Part shown: positions 1-8,099 of the stretch, one piece after another
Layout of the letters: each line of letters opens with the position of its first letter
Position numbering within the stretch: the stretch's first letter is position 1
NCBI GenBank assembly: GCA_903835275.1
Contig: CAILMK010000365.1
Span: forward strand, 1 to 10,209
DNA from: an uncultured bacterium
GTDB taxonomy: Bacteria; Bacteroidota; Bacteroidia; CAILMK01
Direction of reading: 5' to 3'
DNA: 10,209 nucleotides
Position numbers and translations under genes: made by a program
The notes under the pieces: model-generated
What the model saw: only the letters and a program-made list of their open reading frames with translations
The model's database searches: none
Told to the model about the DNA's origin: nothing

Positions 1-3000
1 AATAAATTATCTTATAATTTCAACCGCGCCAAGCTTTCTTGGTATACCATTGACCCGTTATTCTTCCGCGATAACAGCCTTACCCCTGCCTATGTAAAGG
101 CGGATAAGAACATGCAGAGCAATCACTACGAACGTGAGGTACTGCAAACGGAAGTATTCCCGAATATACAATTACCCAATGGTGTGCCGGGTACCCAGCC
201 TACTTTTGACCTTGCTTTTTATCCAAAGGAAAAAGGACCGTATAACTTTGAAACAAGGCCCGATCACCTGGATCAGAATGGATTCCTGAAAAATCCTTCA
301 GGCAAGTGGGCGGGCATACAACGGAGTATACAAACCACGGATTTTGAAGCAGCTAATATTGAATACATAGAAATGTGGCTGATGGATCCGTTTATTTATA
401 ATACCACCGGAACAGGCGGGGATCTATATGTACACTTAGGAAATATTTCGGAAGATATTTTAAATGACGGACAGCGCAGTTGGGAGAACGGGCTTCCCAC
501 CTCTTCCACTCCCGCGAATGTAGATACTACTGTATGGGGCAGAATTCCGAACGGGCTGGAAGTAACCAACGCATTTGACAATAATCCAACGGCACGCCAG
601 TACCAGGACGTGGGTTATGATGGTTTAGGGCCATCAACGGGTGATGCAAACAATGATGCAGACGAAAAACAATTTTTTGCGCCTTATATTAACACCTTGA
701 AGAAAAGGCTTGCACTTGGCCCAAATACCTCTCAGGGCTTAAGTCAGGAAGCTTTTGATAAATTGACAGGTGACCCTTCGGCAGATAATTTCCATTTCTA
801 TACGGGATCGGATTATAATGCAAATAAAACCGACATCATTACCTGTTATAAAAATTACAATAACCCGCAGGGAAATACTCCCGTATCCACCAATGGTACC
901 ACCGCAGGTTACGGTTCATCCAATCCGGATGATGAAGATATAAACAAGGATTATACCCTGAGTCCTCCTAATGAGGATTATTATGAATATCATGTAAAAA
1001 TTAATCCTTCTGCTTTTGTAAAGGATAAAAACTTTGTTACTGATGTTTTGAAAGTACCCGTGACATTGAAAAACGGAAAAACAGAAAACGTAACATGGTA
1101 CCAGATCAAAATACCGGTGACAAGCTTTACCAATAAAGTAGGAAACCTGACCGACTTTAAATCCATTCGCTTTATGCGGATGTACATGACAGGCTTTCAA
1201 GATTCCACCATATTGCGTTTTGCACAACTGCAACTGGTGCGCGGTGACTGGAGAAAATACATCTTCTCACTAAATACTCCCGGTCCTTATGTAACCACTG
1301 ACCCTGCACCGGGTGAGTTTACAGTATCCACAGTGAGCCTTGAGCAGAACTCCCACCGCAGCCCTCCTTATGTGATACCTCCGGGAGTACAACGTACCAT
1401 TGACCAGAGCACACCTGACCAGATACAACAAAACGAATCTTCCATATCGCTGAAGGTTTGTAACCTTGCCGATGGAAATGCGCAGGCAGTGTTTAAAACA
1501 ACGACGCTTGATATAAGACTATACAAGAAGTTAAAAATGTACACTCATGCTGAAGGTGCTACCCTGCATGATAACGATATGCATGTCTTCATCCGGATGG
1601 GTACGGATCTTACAACCAACTATTACGAATATGAAATGCCTCTGAAAGTGACACCTTTGAATGCCACCAGTAAAGATGCAATATGGCCGGAAGATAATAA
1701 TGTGGTTCTTCAATTATCAGATCTGTACGGTGCAAAACAGCAGAGAGAAATTGATCACGTCAGCTTATTATTACCTTATATACGCCCCGCCTCTGATGGA
1801 AAAGGAACCGTTTCCGTTATTGGTAATCCGGACCTTGGAAACATAAAATCCATACTCATCGGAGTCCGGAATCCCAAGGATAACGGGCAACCGGTATGCG
1901 GTGAAGTATGGATAGATGAATTACGGGTAACGGATTTTGATGAAAGCGGCGGTTGGGCAGCCAACGCCACTGTAAAAGCCAAACTCGCTGACCTGGGAAC
2001 ACTGGCACTATCTGTAAACCGGCGAACGATTGGATTTGGAAACATTGACCAGAGCGTGCAGCAGCGAAGCCAGTCAGATACCAAAGGATTAGATTTTGCT
2101 TCTTCATTTGAGTTGGGAAAATTCCTGCCGAAACAATTTGGCATCAAAATACCGATGTACTATACGTACTCGCAAACAACGAGTACCCCGAGGTTTAATC
2201 CGCTGGCTCGGGATTTACCATTCCAGGATGTCATAAACTCATATATTGAAAGCCCGGCAAAACAGGATTCTGTATTAAAGGCTAACGAGGATTTCACATC
2301 GCGAACGAGCCTGAACTTTACAAACATCCAGAAGGTGCGCGGAGCAGGCAAAAAGAAAACGCATTTTTACGACATAGAAAATTTCTATGCAACCTATTCC
2401 TACTCACAGATATTTAAGCGCAATATTGAAGAGGTATACGACTATGATAAAAATTACCGTGCCATTGTGGGATACGCGTATACATTCCCTGTAAAAACGA
2501 TCACCCCTTTCAAGAAAAAAGCAGGCGGTTCAGCAGCACCTCCGGGAGGTCCGCCGGGAGCACCGCCGGGTCCGGGCGCAGCACCGGCATCCCCTAATAA
2601 AAAAGAAAATCCATACACAAAATTAATAACGGATTTTAATTTTAATCTTCTGCCTACATCCTTCTCCACCAGTGTGGAAGTACTGCGGCACTACGATGAA
2701 ATATTGTACCGGAATACTGATGATTATAAAGCCATCATTGTTCCTATGTATGATAAAAGTTTGAAGATGAACCGGAAATATGATTTCCGCTGGATGTTCA
2801 CGAAATCATTAAAATGGTCTTTCTCCGCGGGATCTACAAGACGATATGATGAACCCGATGGAAATATTCCTATGGGACAACTGATAGACAGTTTACGGCG
2901 AGGCGGTATTATGCAGGATTATACAGAGCTCAATACACTGACGTATGATGTTCCGATCAGTAAATTGCCGTTTATGGATTTTGTTTCATTGCAAACAAAT

Positions 3001-4629
3001 TACGTAGGGCAATACCACTGGATGGGAGCCTTGCCTGCACGACCTGAACTCGGTGCCACCATATCGAATTCGCAATCACTGAGTGGCAATTTGCAGATCA
3101 CTATGCAAAAGCTTTATGACAGGGTTCCATTCTTCAAATACATTTTATCAGGAAAAAGTTATGCCGATAAAATAAGGGCTGAAAAACAAAAGGTACTGAA
3201 TGACAAACGGGCGAAGCAGGGACTGGATACCACTGCCAAGCCGAAAAAGGTTCAATACAATGCAGGAGCCATCAAGCTCGCTGAAGGATTTACAAGGGTA
3301 TTTCTAAGCCTGAAAACGGCATCACTTACCTATTCATCCACAGATGGTACTGCCTTGCCGGGATTCCGGTATTCGCCTTCCTTCCTTGGCATGGACCAGA
3401 CACCGGGTAATTTTGATGCTCCGGGCTTTAAATTCACCACCGGTATGCAGGAAAGTGCCACAAAAGTTTTAAACAGGGCCCGACAGGAAAACTGGGTCAC
3501 ACAGGATACAAACCTTTCGGCATACTTCCTGCGGAATCATTCCACTAACCTGACGGGACAGGCAACCCTTGAGCCTATTAAAAACTTCCGGATAACCCTT
3601 GATGTTACCCGTAGGGAAAGCGTGAATCACTCCTCAATTTATAAATGGAATGGAACCGATTATGTGGAAGAAAACCCAATAGATGCGGGAAGTTTCTCAA
3701 TGTCCTACTTTATGCTCGGTACTGCTTTTTCAAATAATGACGCTATCTTCAATCGCTTTGAGGCCTACACTCATATAATCTCGGATCGGCTCGCCAGCAA
3801 CAATCCTAAAACGCGGGGTGGACCAAGAGACAGTGGTTATGTTAGAGGCTATGGGGAGGCGCAGCAGGATGTAGTATTGTATTCATTCCTCGCGGCATTT
3901 ACAGGAAAAGACCCGAATGCCGTGAAGCTAAACGCCTTCCCAACCATACCCCTGCCCAATTGGCGTGTAAACTATACCGGACTGAGCACACTTCCGTTTA
4001 TAAAGCAATACGTCAAGAGCGTCAGCATTACCAGCGGATACCGATCGACGTACACTATTGCCAATTACCAGAGTACCCTTGGATGGGATCCGAATGCTGA
4101 AGCGGTACAGGGCAAAAATCTGGATCCGCAAAACCGGATCGATAATTTCTCTCTCACAGAGGATTTCTCCCCGCTGCTTGGAATAGATATAGCATGGCTG
4201 AATAAATGGACATCAAAGTTTGAGTACCGCAAGAGCCGGAACATCGCTTTCTCAATGACGAACCTTACGCTGACAGATGTAAGCACCAGTGAGTTTATTA
4301 TTGGAGGCGGATACCGGACTAATAAACTGTTATTACCATTCAGGGTGGGACGAAAGAAAAAATACCTTATGAATGATTTCAATTTTCGCGTGGATTTCTC
4401 GATACGGGATAACCAGACGAATTTGCGCGTACTGAATCAGACAACTTCGGAACCATCATCGGGTGCACAGGTAATAAGCTTCAAACCATCGATAGATTAT
4501 ACCATCAGCAAATCATTATTGCTGAAAATATTCTGGATACAGAATATAACGAATCCGCACGTATCCAACCAGTACCCTACTTCGCAGATCAATTTCGGAT
4601 TTAGCCTGAGATATACACTGGCGCCGTAG
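1..4629 (+). CDS. sprA: SprA (Sov), T9SS outer-membrane translocon, 5'-truncated by window edge
   Basis: SprA (Sov in Porphyromonas) forms the very large outer-membrane beta-barrel through which T9SS cargo leaves the cell; it is also needed for gliding in gliding species. The frame is open from base 1 and runs 1542 codons to TAG at 4627-4629. The 37 residues before the first ATG (112) already read as SprA (RAKLSWYTIDPLFFR), so the Met at 112 is internal and the true start lies upstream. Full-length family members have roughly 2300-2500 residues, so about one third is missing. Family landmarks: the EVWIDELRVTDFDESGGWAA block (about residues 634-653) followed by KAKLADLG; the GIKIPMYYTYSQ segment; DFNFNLLP after residue 870; and a C-terminal barrel end rich in alternating aromatic/hydrophobic strands, finishing FGFSLRYTLAP. 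A Gly/Pro/Ala-rich stretch at residues 841-865 is unusual. No promoter is visible because the 5' end is absent; a strong hairpin follows the stop. The gene is intact across the visible part. Confidence 0.96.
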   Translation, partial: NKLSYNFNRAKLSWYTIDPLFFRDNSLTPAYVKADKNMQSNHYEREVLQTEVFPNIQLPNGVPGTQPTFDLAFYPKEKGPYNFETRPDHLDQNGFLKNPSGKWAGIQRSIQTTDFEAANIEYIEMWLMDPFIYNTTGTGGDLYVHLGNISEDILNDGQRSWENGLPTSSTPANVDTTVWGRIPNGLEVTNAFDNNPTARQYQDVGYDGLGPSTGDANNDADEKQFFAPYINTLKKRLALGPNTSQGLSQEAFDKLTGDPSADNFHFYTGSDYNANKTDIITCYKNYNNPQGNTPVSTNGTTAGYGSSNPDDEDINKDYTLSPPNEDYYEYHVKINPSAFVKDKNFVTDVLKVPVTLKNGKTENVTWYQIKIPVTSFTNKVGNLTDFKSIRFMRMYMTGFQDSTILRFAQLQLVRGDWRKYIFSLNTPGPYVTTDPAPGEFTVSTVSLEQNSHRSPPYVIPPGVQRTIDQSTPDQIQQNESSISLKVCNLADGNAQAVFKTTTLDIRLYKKLKMYTHAEGATLHDNDMHVFIRMGTDLTTNYYEYEMPLKVTPLNATSKDAIWPEDNNVVLQLSDLYGAKQQREIDHVSLLLPYIRPASDGKGTVSVIGNPDLGNIKSILIGVRNPKDNGQPVCGEVWIDELRVTDFDESGGWAANATVKAKLADLGTLALSVNRRTIGFGNIDQSVQQRSQSDTKGLDFASSFELGKFLPKQFGIKIPMYYTYSQTTSTPRFNPLARDLPFQDVINSYIESPAKQDSVLKANEDFTSRTSLNFTNIQKVRGAGKKKTHFYDIENFYATYSYSQIFKRNIEEVYDYDKNYRAIVGYAYTFPVKTITPFKKKAGGSAAPPGGPPGAPPGPGAAPASPNKKENPYTKLITDFNFNLLPTSFSTSVEVLRHYDEILYRNTDDYKAIIVPMYDKSLKMNRKYDFRWMFTKSLKWSFSAGSTRRYDEPDGNIPMGQLIDSLRRGGIMQDYTELNTLTYDVPISKLPFMDFVSLQTNYVGQYHWMGALPARPELGATISNSQSLSGNLQITMQKLYDRVPFFKYILSGKSYADKIRAEKQKVLNDKRAKQGLDTTAKPKKVQYNAGAIKLAEGFTRVFLSLKTASLTYSSTDGTALPGFRYSPSFLGMDQTPGNFDAPGFKFTTGMQESATKVLNRARQENWVTQDTNLSAYFLRNHSTNLTGQATLEPIKNFRITLDVTRRESVNHSSIYKWNGTDYVEENPIDAGSFSMSYFMLGTAFSNNDAIFNRFEAYTHIISDRLASNNPKTRGGPRDSGYVRGYGEAQQDVVLYSFLAAFTGKDPNAVKLNAFPTIPLPNWRVNYTGLSTLPFIKQYVKSVSITSGYRSTYTIANYQSTLGWDPNAEAVQGKNLDPQNRIDNFSLTEDFSPLLGIDIAWLNKWTSKFEYRKSRNIAFSMTNLTLTDVSTSEFIIGGGYRTNKLLLPFRVGRKKKYLMNDFNFRVDFSIRDNQTNLRVLNQTTSEPSSGAQVISFKPSIDYTISKSLLLKIFWIQNITNPHVSNQYPTSQINFGFSLRYTLAP
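2521..2595 (+). other. Pro/Gly/Ala-rich low-complexity segment within SprA
   Basis: Residues 841-865 of the SprA fragment are made almost only of Gly, Pro, Ala and Ser, with a PPGG-PPGA-PPGP periodicity, and are flanked by lysines (FKKK before, NKKEN after). The DNA here is clearly more GC-rich (ccg, ggt, gca codons) than the surrounding gene. It lies between a segment ending TFPVKTITPFKK and the conserved LITDFNFNLLP, so it is probably a flexible loop inserted between barrel strands. The reading frame is kept. Which side of the membrane it faces cannot be told from sequence. Confidence 0.75.
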
Positions 4630-4665
4630 GCGCAGTTATGAGTTAAAAATATAATAAGTGTACAT

Positions 4666-4709
4666 ATAAAACAAAAAAGCCAATCTTTCGATTGGCTTTT
4701 TTGTTTTAT
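4666..4709. terminator. Bidirectional intrinsic terminator between convergent genes
   Basis: A perfect 20-bp inverted repeat (4666-4685 with 4690-4709) encloses a TTTC loop. The core GCCAATC/GATTGGC is flanked by six A on the left and six T on the right, then a further AAAAC/GTTTT. Each strand therefore reads as a GC-containing stem followed by a T-run. It starts 36 nt after the sprA stop and ends 20 nt from the stop of the convergent EF-Tu-like gene, so it should serve both. Confidence 0.93.
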
Positions 4710-4729
4710 GGTGTAAAAGGAAAACGGAA

Positions 4730-5071
4730 CTATTCATTATCAAGGTCCATCTTTTCCAAGTCCTTATTCAATATCTCCAGTATTTCCCCGGTACCGATAA
4801 CCTTTGATCCTTCCCTGAAATCAAATTTCATTCCTACACTCAGATAGTTGTTAAAAAAGCTTGATGAGGCCATGGTAATTTCTGCGATAACTGAATCTCC
4901 GGGATAAACAATATCAGTGTCCAGAAATACCAGTTGTCCGGAAGTTTGCATCAGGGTAAATTCAAATTTCAAACCCGGCCTATATCCGGAAAGAGCAGGA
5001 GCATCTCTTCCACCTTCCTCCGTTGAAAGGTAATCAAGTACAGCTACAAAATCGGGTTCGTTTTTAGTCAT
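4730..5071 (-). CDS. Freestanding EF-Tu domain III-like protein
   Basis: A 113-residue protein, ATG at 5071-5069, TAG at 4732-4730. Nearly its whole length aligns by eye with the C-terminal beta-barrel (domain III) of elongation factor Tu, in the right order: LSTEEGGR (residues 15-22; EF-Tu LSKEEGGR), SGYRP (28-32; GYRP), TSG (43-45; VTG), YPGDS (56-60; MPGD), and FREGSKVIGTG (85-95; IREGGRTVGAG). The GTPase domain and domain II are absent, so it cannot hydrolyse GTP. In EF-Tu, the Arg of GGR and the Arg-Glu-Gly of REGG help bind the tRNA T-stem, and both are kept here; two residues are inserted between GYRP and the TSG turn. A short acidic/basic tail (NKDLEKMDLDNE) follows. There is no signal peptide, so it is probably cytoplasmic. 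It lies 17 nt after the acetyltransferase stop and is probably co-transcribed with it. No clear Shine-Dalgarno is present. Its function is unknown; tRNA, ribosome or EF-Ts binding is only inference from the fold. Confidence 0.87.
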   Translation of the reverse strand: MTKNEPDFVAVLDYLSTEEGGRDAPALSGYRPGLKFEFTLMQTSGQLVFLDTDIVYPGDSVIAEITMASSSFFNNYLSVGMKFDFREGSKVIGTGEILEILNKDLEKMDLDNE

Positions 5072-5088
5072 TCAAATTTACTTTTTGA

Positions 5089-5634
5089 TCAACGTGGTTT
5101 ATACTCTTCCTTCAACAATCCAAACACAGGGGAATCCTCTAATTTTCCATCGTAAAAATAGCGCTTCCGTATATATCCTTCCTGTGTAAAATTGAACTTC
5201 TTCAGCAATTTTATTGAGGGTTCATTACTCGGACTGGTAAATGCCTCCACCCTTTCCAAATTCATCGTAGTAAATCCGTATTCAAGAATAGCGCTTACGG
5301 CTTCCGTCATGATGCCCTTGTTTTTAAACTCTTCCTTTGTGAGTACATAACCAAGTTCTGCTCGGGAATGTTCGGCATACCAGTTATGAAATCCTGCCGC
5401 ACCAATAACCACTCCGCTTGCATTATCGACTATTTTAAACTGGACCATTGTACTCCTGTAGGTAGTATATCCGCCAAGACTTTTATTCCGGTCCCGCGTA
5501 TAATCCTCATCAGTATCCAGTCCAAGCATTACCTTGATCTCATCCTTTTCATAATTTTCATAAATAAAAGCAAGGATCTCCGGTGTCAATTTCCGGAGTG
5601 TCAATCTTTCTGTATGTATTGTTTCGAATTCCAT
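5089..5634 (-). CDS. GNAT family N-acetyltransferase, RimJ/RimL type
   Basis: This 181-residue protein transfers an acetyl group from acetyl-CoA to an amine; the substrate is unknown. RimJ/RimL relatives acetylate N-termini of ribosomal proteins, while others act on small molecules or antibiotics. Landmarks: TERLTLRKLT at residues 8-17, a common opening in this subfamily; the central strand VVIGAAGFHNW (75-85); AELGYVL (92-98) followed by the acetyl-CoA loop FKNKGIMTEA (103-112), in which the first Gly of the usual WGKGYATEA is Asn; NLERVEAFTSPSNEPSIKLLKKFNF (125-149), the conserved NxxSxxLLxKxGF-like segment; and EGYIRKRYFYDGK (152-164). The frame stays open to an ATG at 5709, but those 25 extra codons would be read through the terminator hairpin of the upstream gene and encode GFLFFF, so the start at 5634 is preferred. 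It ends TGA, 17 nt before the EF-Tu-like gene. It is cytoplasmic, with no signal peptide. Confidence 0.9.
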   Translation of the reverse strand: MEFETIHTERLTLRKLTPEILAFIYENYEKDEIKVMLGLDTDEDYTRDRNKSLGGYTTYRSTMVQFKIVDNASGVVIGAAGFHNWYAEHSRAELGYVLTKEEFKNKGIMTEAVSAILEYGFTTMNLERVEAFTSPSNEPSIKLLKKFNFTQEGYIRKRYFYDGKLEDSPVFGLLKEEYKPR

Positions 5635-5639
5635 TTTAT

Positions 5640-5671
5640 CAAAATTAAGAATTTGAAGGAAGAAAAACAAA
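5640..5671 (-). promoter_or_regulatory. Predicted Bacteroidota promoter of the acetyltransferase operon
   Basis: On the minus strand TTTG (5671-5668) is followed after exactly 20 nt by TAATTTTG (5647-5640), matching the Bacteroidota consensus of -33 TTTG and -7 TAnnTTTG. The -33 element lies inside the T-tract of the preceding terminator. Only 5 nt separate the -7 element from the ATG at 5634, so the transcript would have almost no leader. AT-rich DNA gives chance matches, so this is a prediction. Confidence 0.5.
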
Positions 5672-5691
5672 AAACCCCGCCGATGGCGGGG
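5663..5691 (-). terminator. Intrinsic terminator of the T9SS cargo gene
   Basis: Read on the minus strand: stem CCCCGCC with loop ATC and GGCGGGG (5691-5675, 7 bp all G/C), followed directly by TTTTTTGTTTTT (5674-5663). It begins 38 nt after the TAA of the cargo gene and has the classic stem plus U-run on the minus strand only. It lies across the artificial N-terminal extension of the acetyltransferase frame, which is a reason to reject that extension. Confidence 0.92.
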
Positions 5692-5729
5692 CTTTAGTAT
5701 CATATTCAATATTATTTTTTGACCCGTTG

Positions 5730-8096
5730 TTATTTCAGCATAATCATTTTCCTGGTAAGCAATGTATTCCCTACAAGGATCTTCGCGAAGTACATACCTG
5801 CTGCCGCGTGATAATTATCAGTATTGAATGGCAATGTATATTCACCGCTCTCCTGAACAGCATCCACCAATGTGGTAAGTACTCTTCCCTCCATATCATA
5901 GATGGAAATATTGATGCGTGCACTTTCAGCAAGTGTATACTGGAATGTTGTACTGTACTTGAATGGATTCGGATAGATATTCAGGTTGAATCCTTTGTTA
6001 TCCTGATCCTCTATACCTGTGACGGTACGTGCAGGACCTTTTTTTGCGGAATCTTCAGGTGTTTCCTCAGGACAGGTATTCACAGTTATGGTTACAGAGT
6101 TTGCCTTGCTGCAACCGGTAGATGTGATTTTCTCTGTCAGCGTATACTTGGTAGTTGCAGTAGGTTTTGCATTTGGATTTGAAACCGTCCCGGAAGAAAG
6201 CCCTGTGGTAGGCGACCATGAATAAGTATGTCCACTGATAGTTGCAGTACCCAGTGAATCTGATTTGCCTTTGCAAATAGTTGCATTGGAACCGGTAGTT
6301 GCCAGTGGCAAAGGATTTACCGTTACCTGTACTGAATTGGAATTTGTACAACCTGTGGAAGTAATTTTTTCAGTCAGGGTATATAAGGTACTCGTTGTAG
6401 GATTTGCTGTCGGCTTGGAAGAGCTTGAGGAAGAAAGCGCTGTTGTTGGTGACCATGAATAGGTATGTCCTGTTGTACTTGTTGTTCCAATGGCAACAGA
6501 GCTTCCATTGCAAATGGATACCGGTGAACCAGTGGTTGCAGATGGTAGCGGATTTACAGTTACCTTGACGGTTTTGGAATTAACACATCCCGTTCTTGTA
6601 ATTGTTTCAGTGAGGGTATATGTAGTAGTTGACGTTGGATTTGCAGTAGGATTGGAAACGTTTGCAAAAGATAGTCCGGTGGAAGGAGTCCAGCTATAAG
6701 TATTGCCACTCACAGCACTTGCTCCAATGGATGCTGAGGATCCTGAACAAATGGTTGGCGCCGTTCCTGCATTTGCAGCGGGAAGAGACAAAATTTTTAC
6801 TGCCTTTCCAAATGTATCAGTGCAACCTGCTGAATTTTTTTCCGTCAGCTTTATCCTTGCATAACCTGAATTGCCCCATGTAATCGAAACACTATTTGTT
6901 CCTGAGCCCGACTTTATACTTCCATTATTCAGATTCCAGGTGTAGGTGCTGCCTTTACCATCCCCTGTGTATGTAGTTGCTATTCCGGAGCAGGCAGAAT
7001 CTGCACCGCTAAAGTGCGCGTTTGGTGTTGGATATACTTTCCCGAATGTATATCTGTGTGCGCTTGTACAGCCGGCAACAGTTACAGTAACTCCGTAATC
7101 AGTGGAATCCGCAACGGTAACATTAGTAATTACCGGATTCTGGCCATTATAAACTTTTCCGTTATCACCTGTCCATGTATACGCAGTAGCGCCTGTAACA
7201 GAAGAAGCGGTTAATTTTAAAGTGCCTCCCGCGCAAACAGGACCGTTGTTGGTTGCGGTAGCAGGTCTTGTTGGAACAGGATTTACGTTTATGGAAACTG
7301 TATCCGTTTTTACACATCCTGATGCAGTAGCTGTTTCAGTTAATGTATATAATCTTTTTGCAATAGGAGTAACGTAAGGATTGGCCAATGAAGATTTCCA
7401 TCCGCTGCTACCCACCCAACTATAGGTATGTCCGCTGATAGCAGCCACACCTAGTTGGGTTGAGTCACCGAGGCAAACGCTTCTATACTTACCAACGGCT
7501 GCCAATGGTGTTGGATTCACGGTAATAACTGCGGAGTCCTTTCTGGTACATCCGCCGGTTGCATAGCTTTCGGTTAAATAATAAGTTGTACTTACAGAAG
7601 GAGTAGCCGTTGGATTTGCACTTGTAGAAGTAAATCCTGAAGGGATACTTGTCCAGCTATAGGTATAGCCGCTCACAGGTGTAACACCCAGGGTAACACT
7701 TTTTGATGAGCAAATAGTTTTATTGCCGCCTGCATTTGGATTCGGGGTATTTTGTACTGTGTCAATAACAGTAGCGGTATCATTATTAATATTCAGATCC
7801 CTTCCTCTGTTAGGATTTACAGACCATGCTTTTATAATATCAATTCCTGTGGAGAAATTATAATATCCTATTGTAATTATTGCTGAACTGTCCTTGGGAA
7901 GACTGCCAGTCCAGTTATATGCGTTTTGTAAATTTCCATTGATGCTCCATGTAATGGTTGCGAATGTCAGTGTATCTTTCCCGGAATTTTTCAGGGTAAC
8001 CTGTACCGGTTTATTGCCACCGCAAATTTTTCCGGTCGGGGTTTTGAATGAAGCAATACCCGCATCAATATTAGAAACCTTTGCAAGTGTATGGAT
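5730..8096 (-). pseudogene. C-terminal part of split T9SS cargo gene: CARDB-like domain, seven Ig/PKD-like repeats, T9SS sorting domain
   Basis: It has 788 codons after the TGA, with no ATG until IYDMEGR in the sorting domain; the GTG at 7676 is an ordinary valine in repeat 1 (PVSGYTYSW), not a start. The first about 115 residues (DAGIASFKTP, CGGNKPVQVTLKNSG, NWTGSLP, NINNDTATV) look like the CARDB-like module common in Bacteroidota surface proteins. Seven repeats follow (7742-6069), then a linker rich in Glu, Asp and Lys, and finally a T9SS type A sorting domain from about 5990: NLNIYPNPF, a strand INISIYDMEGRVL, YHAAAGMYFAKI and the basic end LLTRKMIMLK. Such a domain directs a protein through SprA and is normally cleaved by PorU as the cargo is attached to the surface. 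Without its own signal peptide this part could not reach the periplasm. A strong terminator follows the TAA. Confidence 0.85.
6069..7742 (-). repeat. Seven tandem Ig/PKD-like protein repeats (78-83 residues each)
   Basis: In order of translation the repeats are at 7742-7506, 7505-7272, 7271-7023, 7022-6780, 6779-6543, 6542-6306 and 6305-6069. The common pattern is ...ICxGxSxxLG...GxTYSWxP...NPxAxPxxTTxYTLTExxxxTGCxxxxSVxVTVNPLP. Each has one Cys near residue 11 and one near 64, well placed for a disulfide across a beta-sandwich. Repeats 1, 2, 5, 6 and 7 are of one type. Repeat 3 (VCAGGTLKLTASSVTGATAYTW) resembles the Ig-like module found in gliding-associated surface proteins, and repeat 4 (STYTWNLNNG) is more PKD-like. 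Repeats 6 and 7 share YTLTEKITSTGC but differ at many synonymous positions, so the duplication is old. The likely role is a stalk or adhesive region outside the cell. Confidence 0.88.
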
Positions 8097-8099
8097 TCA
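8097..8099 (-). other. In-frame TGA interrupting the cargo gene
   Basis: The minus-strand context is TGG AAA ATA TGA ATC CAT ACA CTT. Upstream reads QWRYKDWKI, downstream IHTLAKVSNIDAGIASF, both in one frame. Single-base sources of the TGA include CGA (Arg), GGA (Gly), AGA (Arg) and TCA (Ser); which one cannot be told. An ATG overlaps the stop (8100-8098) but lies in another frame that ends after nine codons. Confidence 0.85.

Noticed and set aside
5635..5709. N-terminal extension of the acetyltransferase to the ATG at 5709
   Set aside because: The extra 25 codons run through the terminator hairpin and T-tract of the preceding gene; the family-like N-terminus begins at Met 5634.
6019..6699. 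Three plus-strand frames in a row (6019-6225, 6265-6462, 6490-6699) with similar products
   Set aside because: They are mirror frames of the tandem repeats on the minus strand; their similarity follows from the repeats and no promoter or ribosome site precedes them.
5730..7676. Independent gene starting at GTG 7676
   Set aside because: The GTG is the valine of a repeat motif (VSGYTYSW); the same frame is open for 140 more codons back to the TGA and those codons encode recognisable domain sequence.
6069..7742. Possible CRISPR array
   Set aside because: The period of about 237 bp, the coding frame and the diverged DNA show protein repeats, not short identical repeats with spacers.
8097..8099. 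TGA read as a sense codon in a recoded genome
   Set aside because: The acetyltransferase ends at TGA, tryptophan is TGG throughout, and no in-frame TGA occurs in 1542 codons of SprA.
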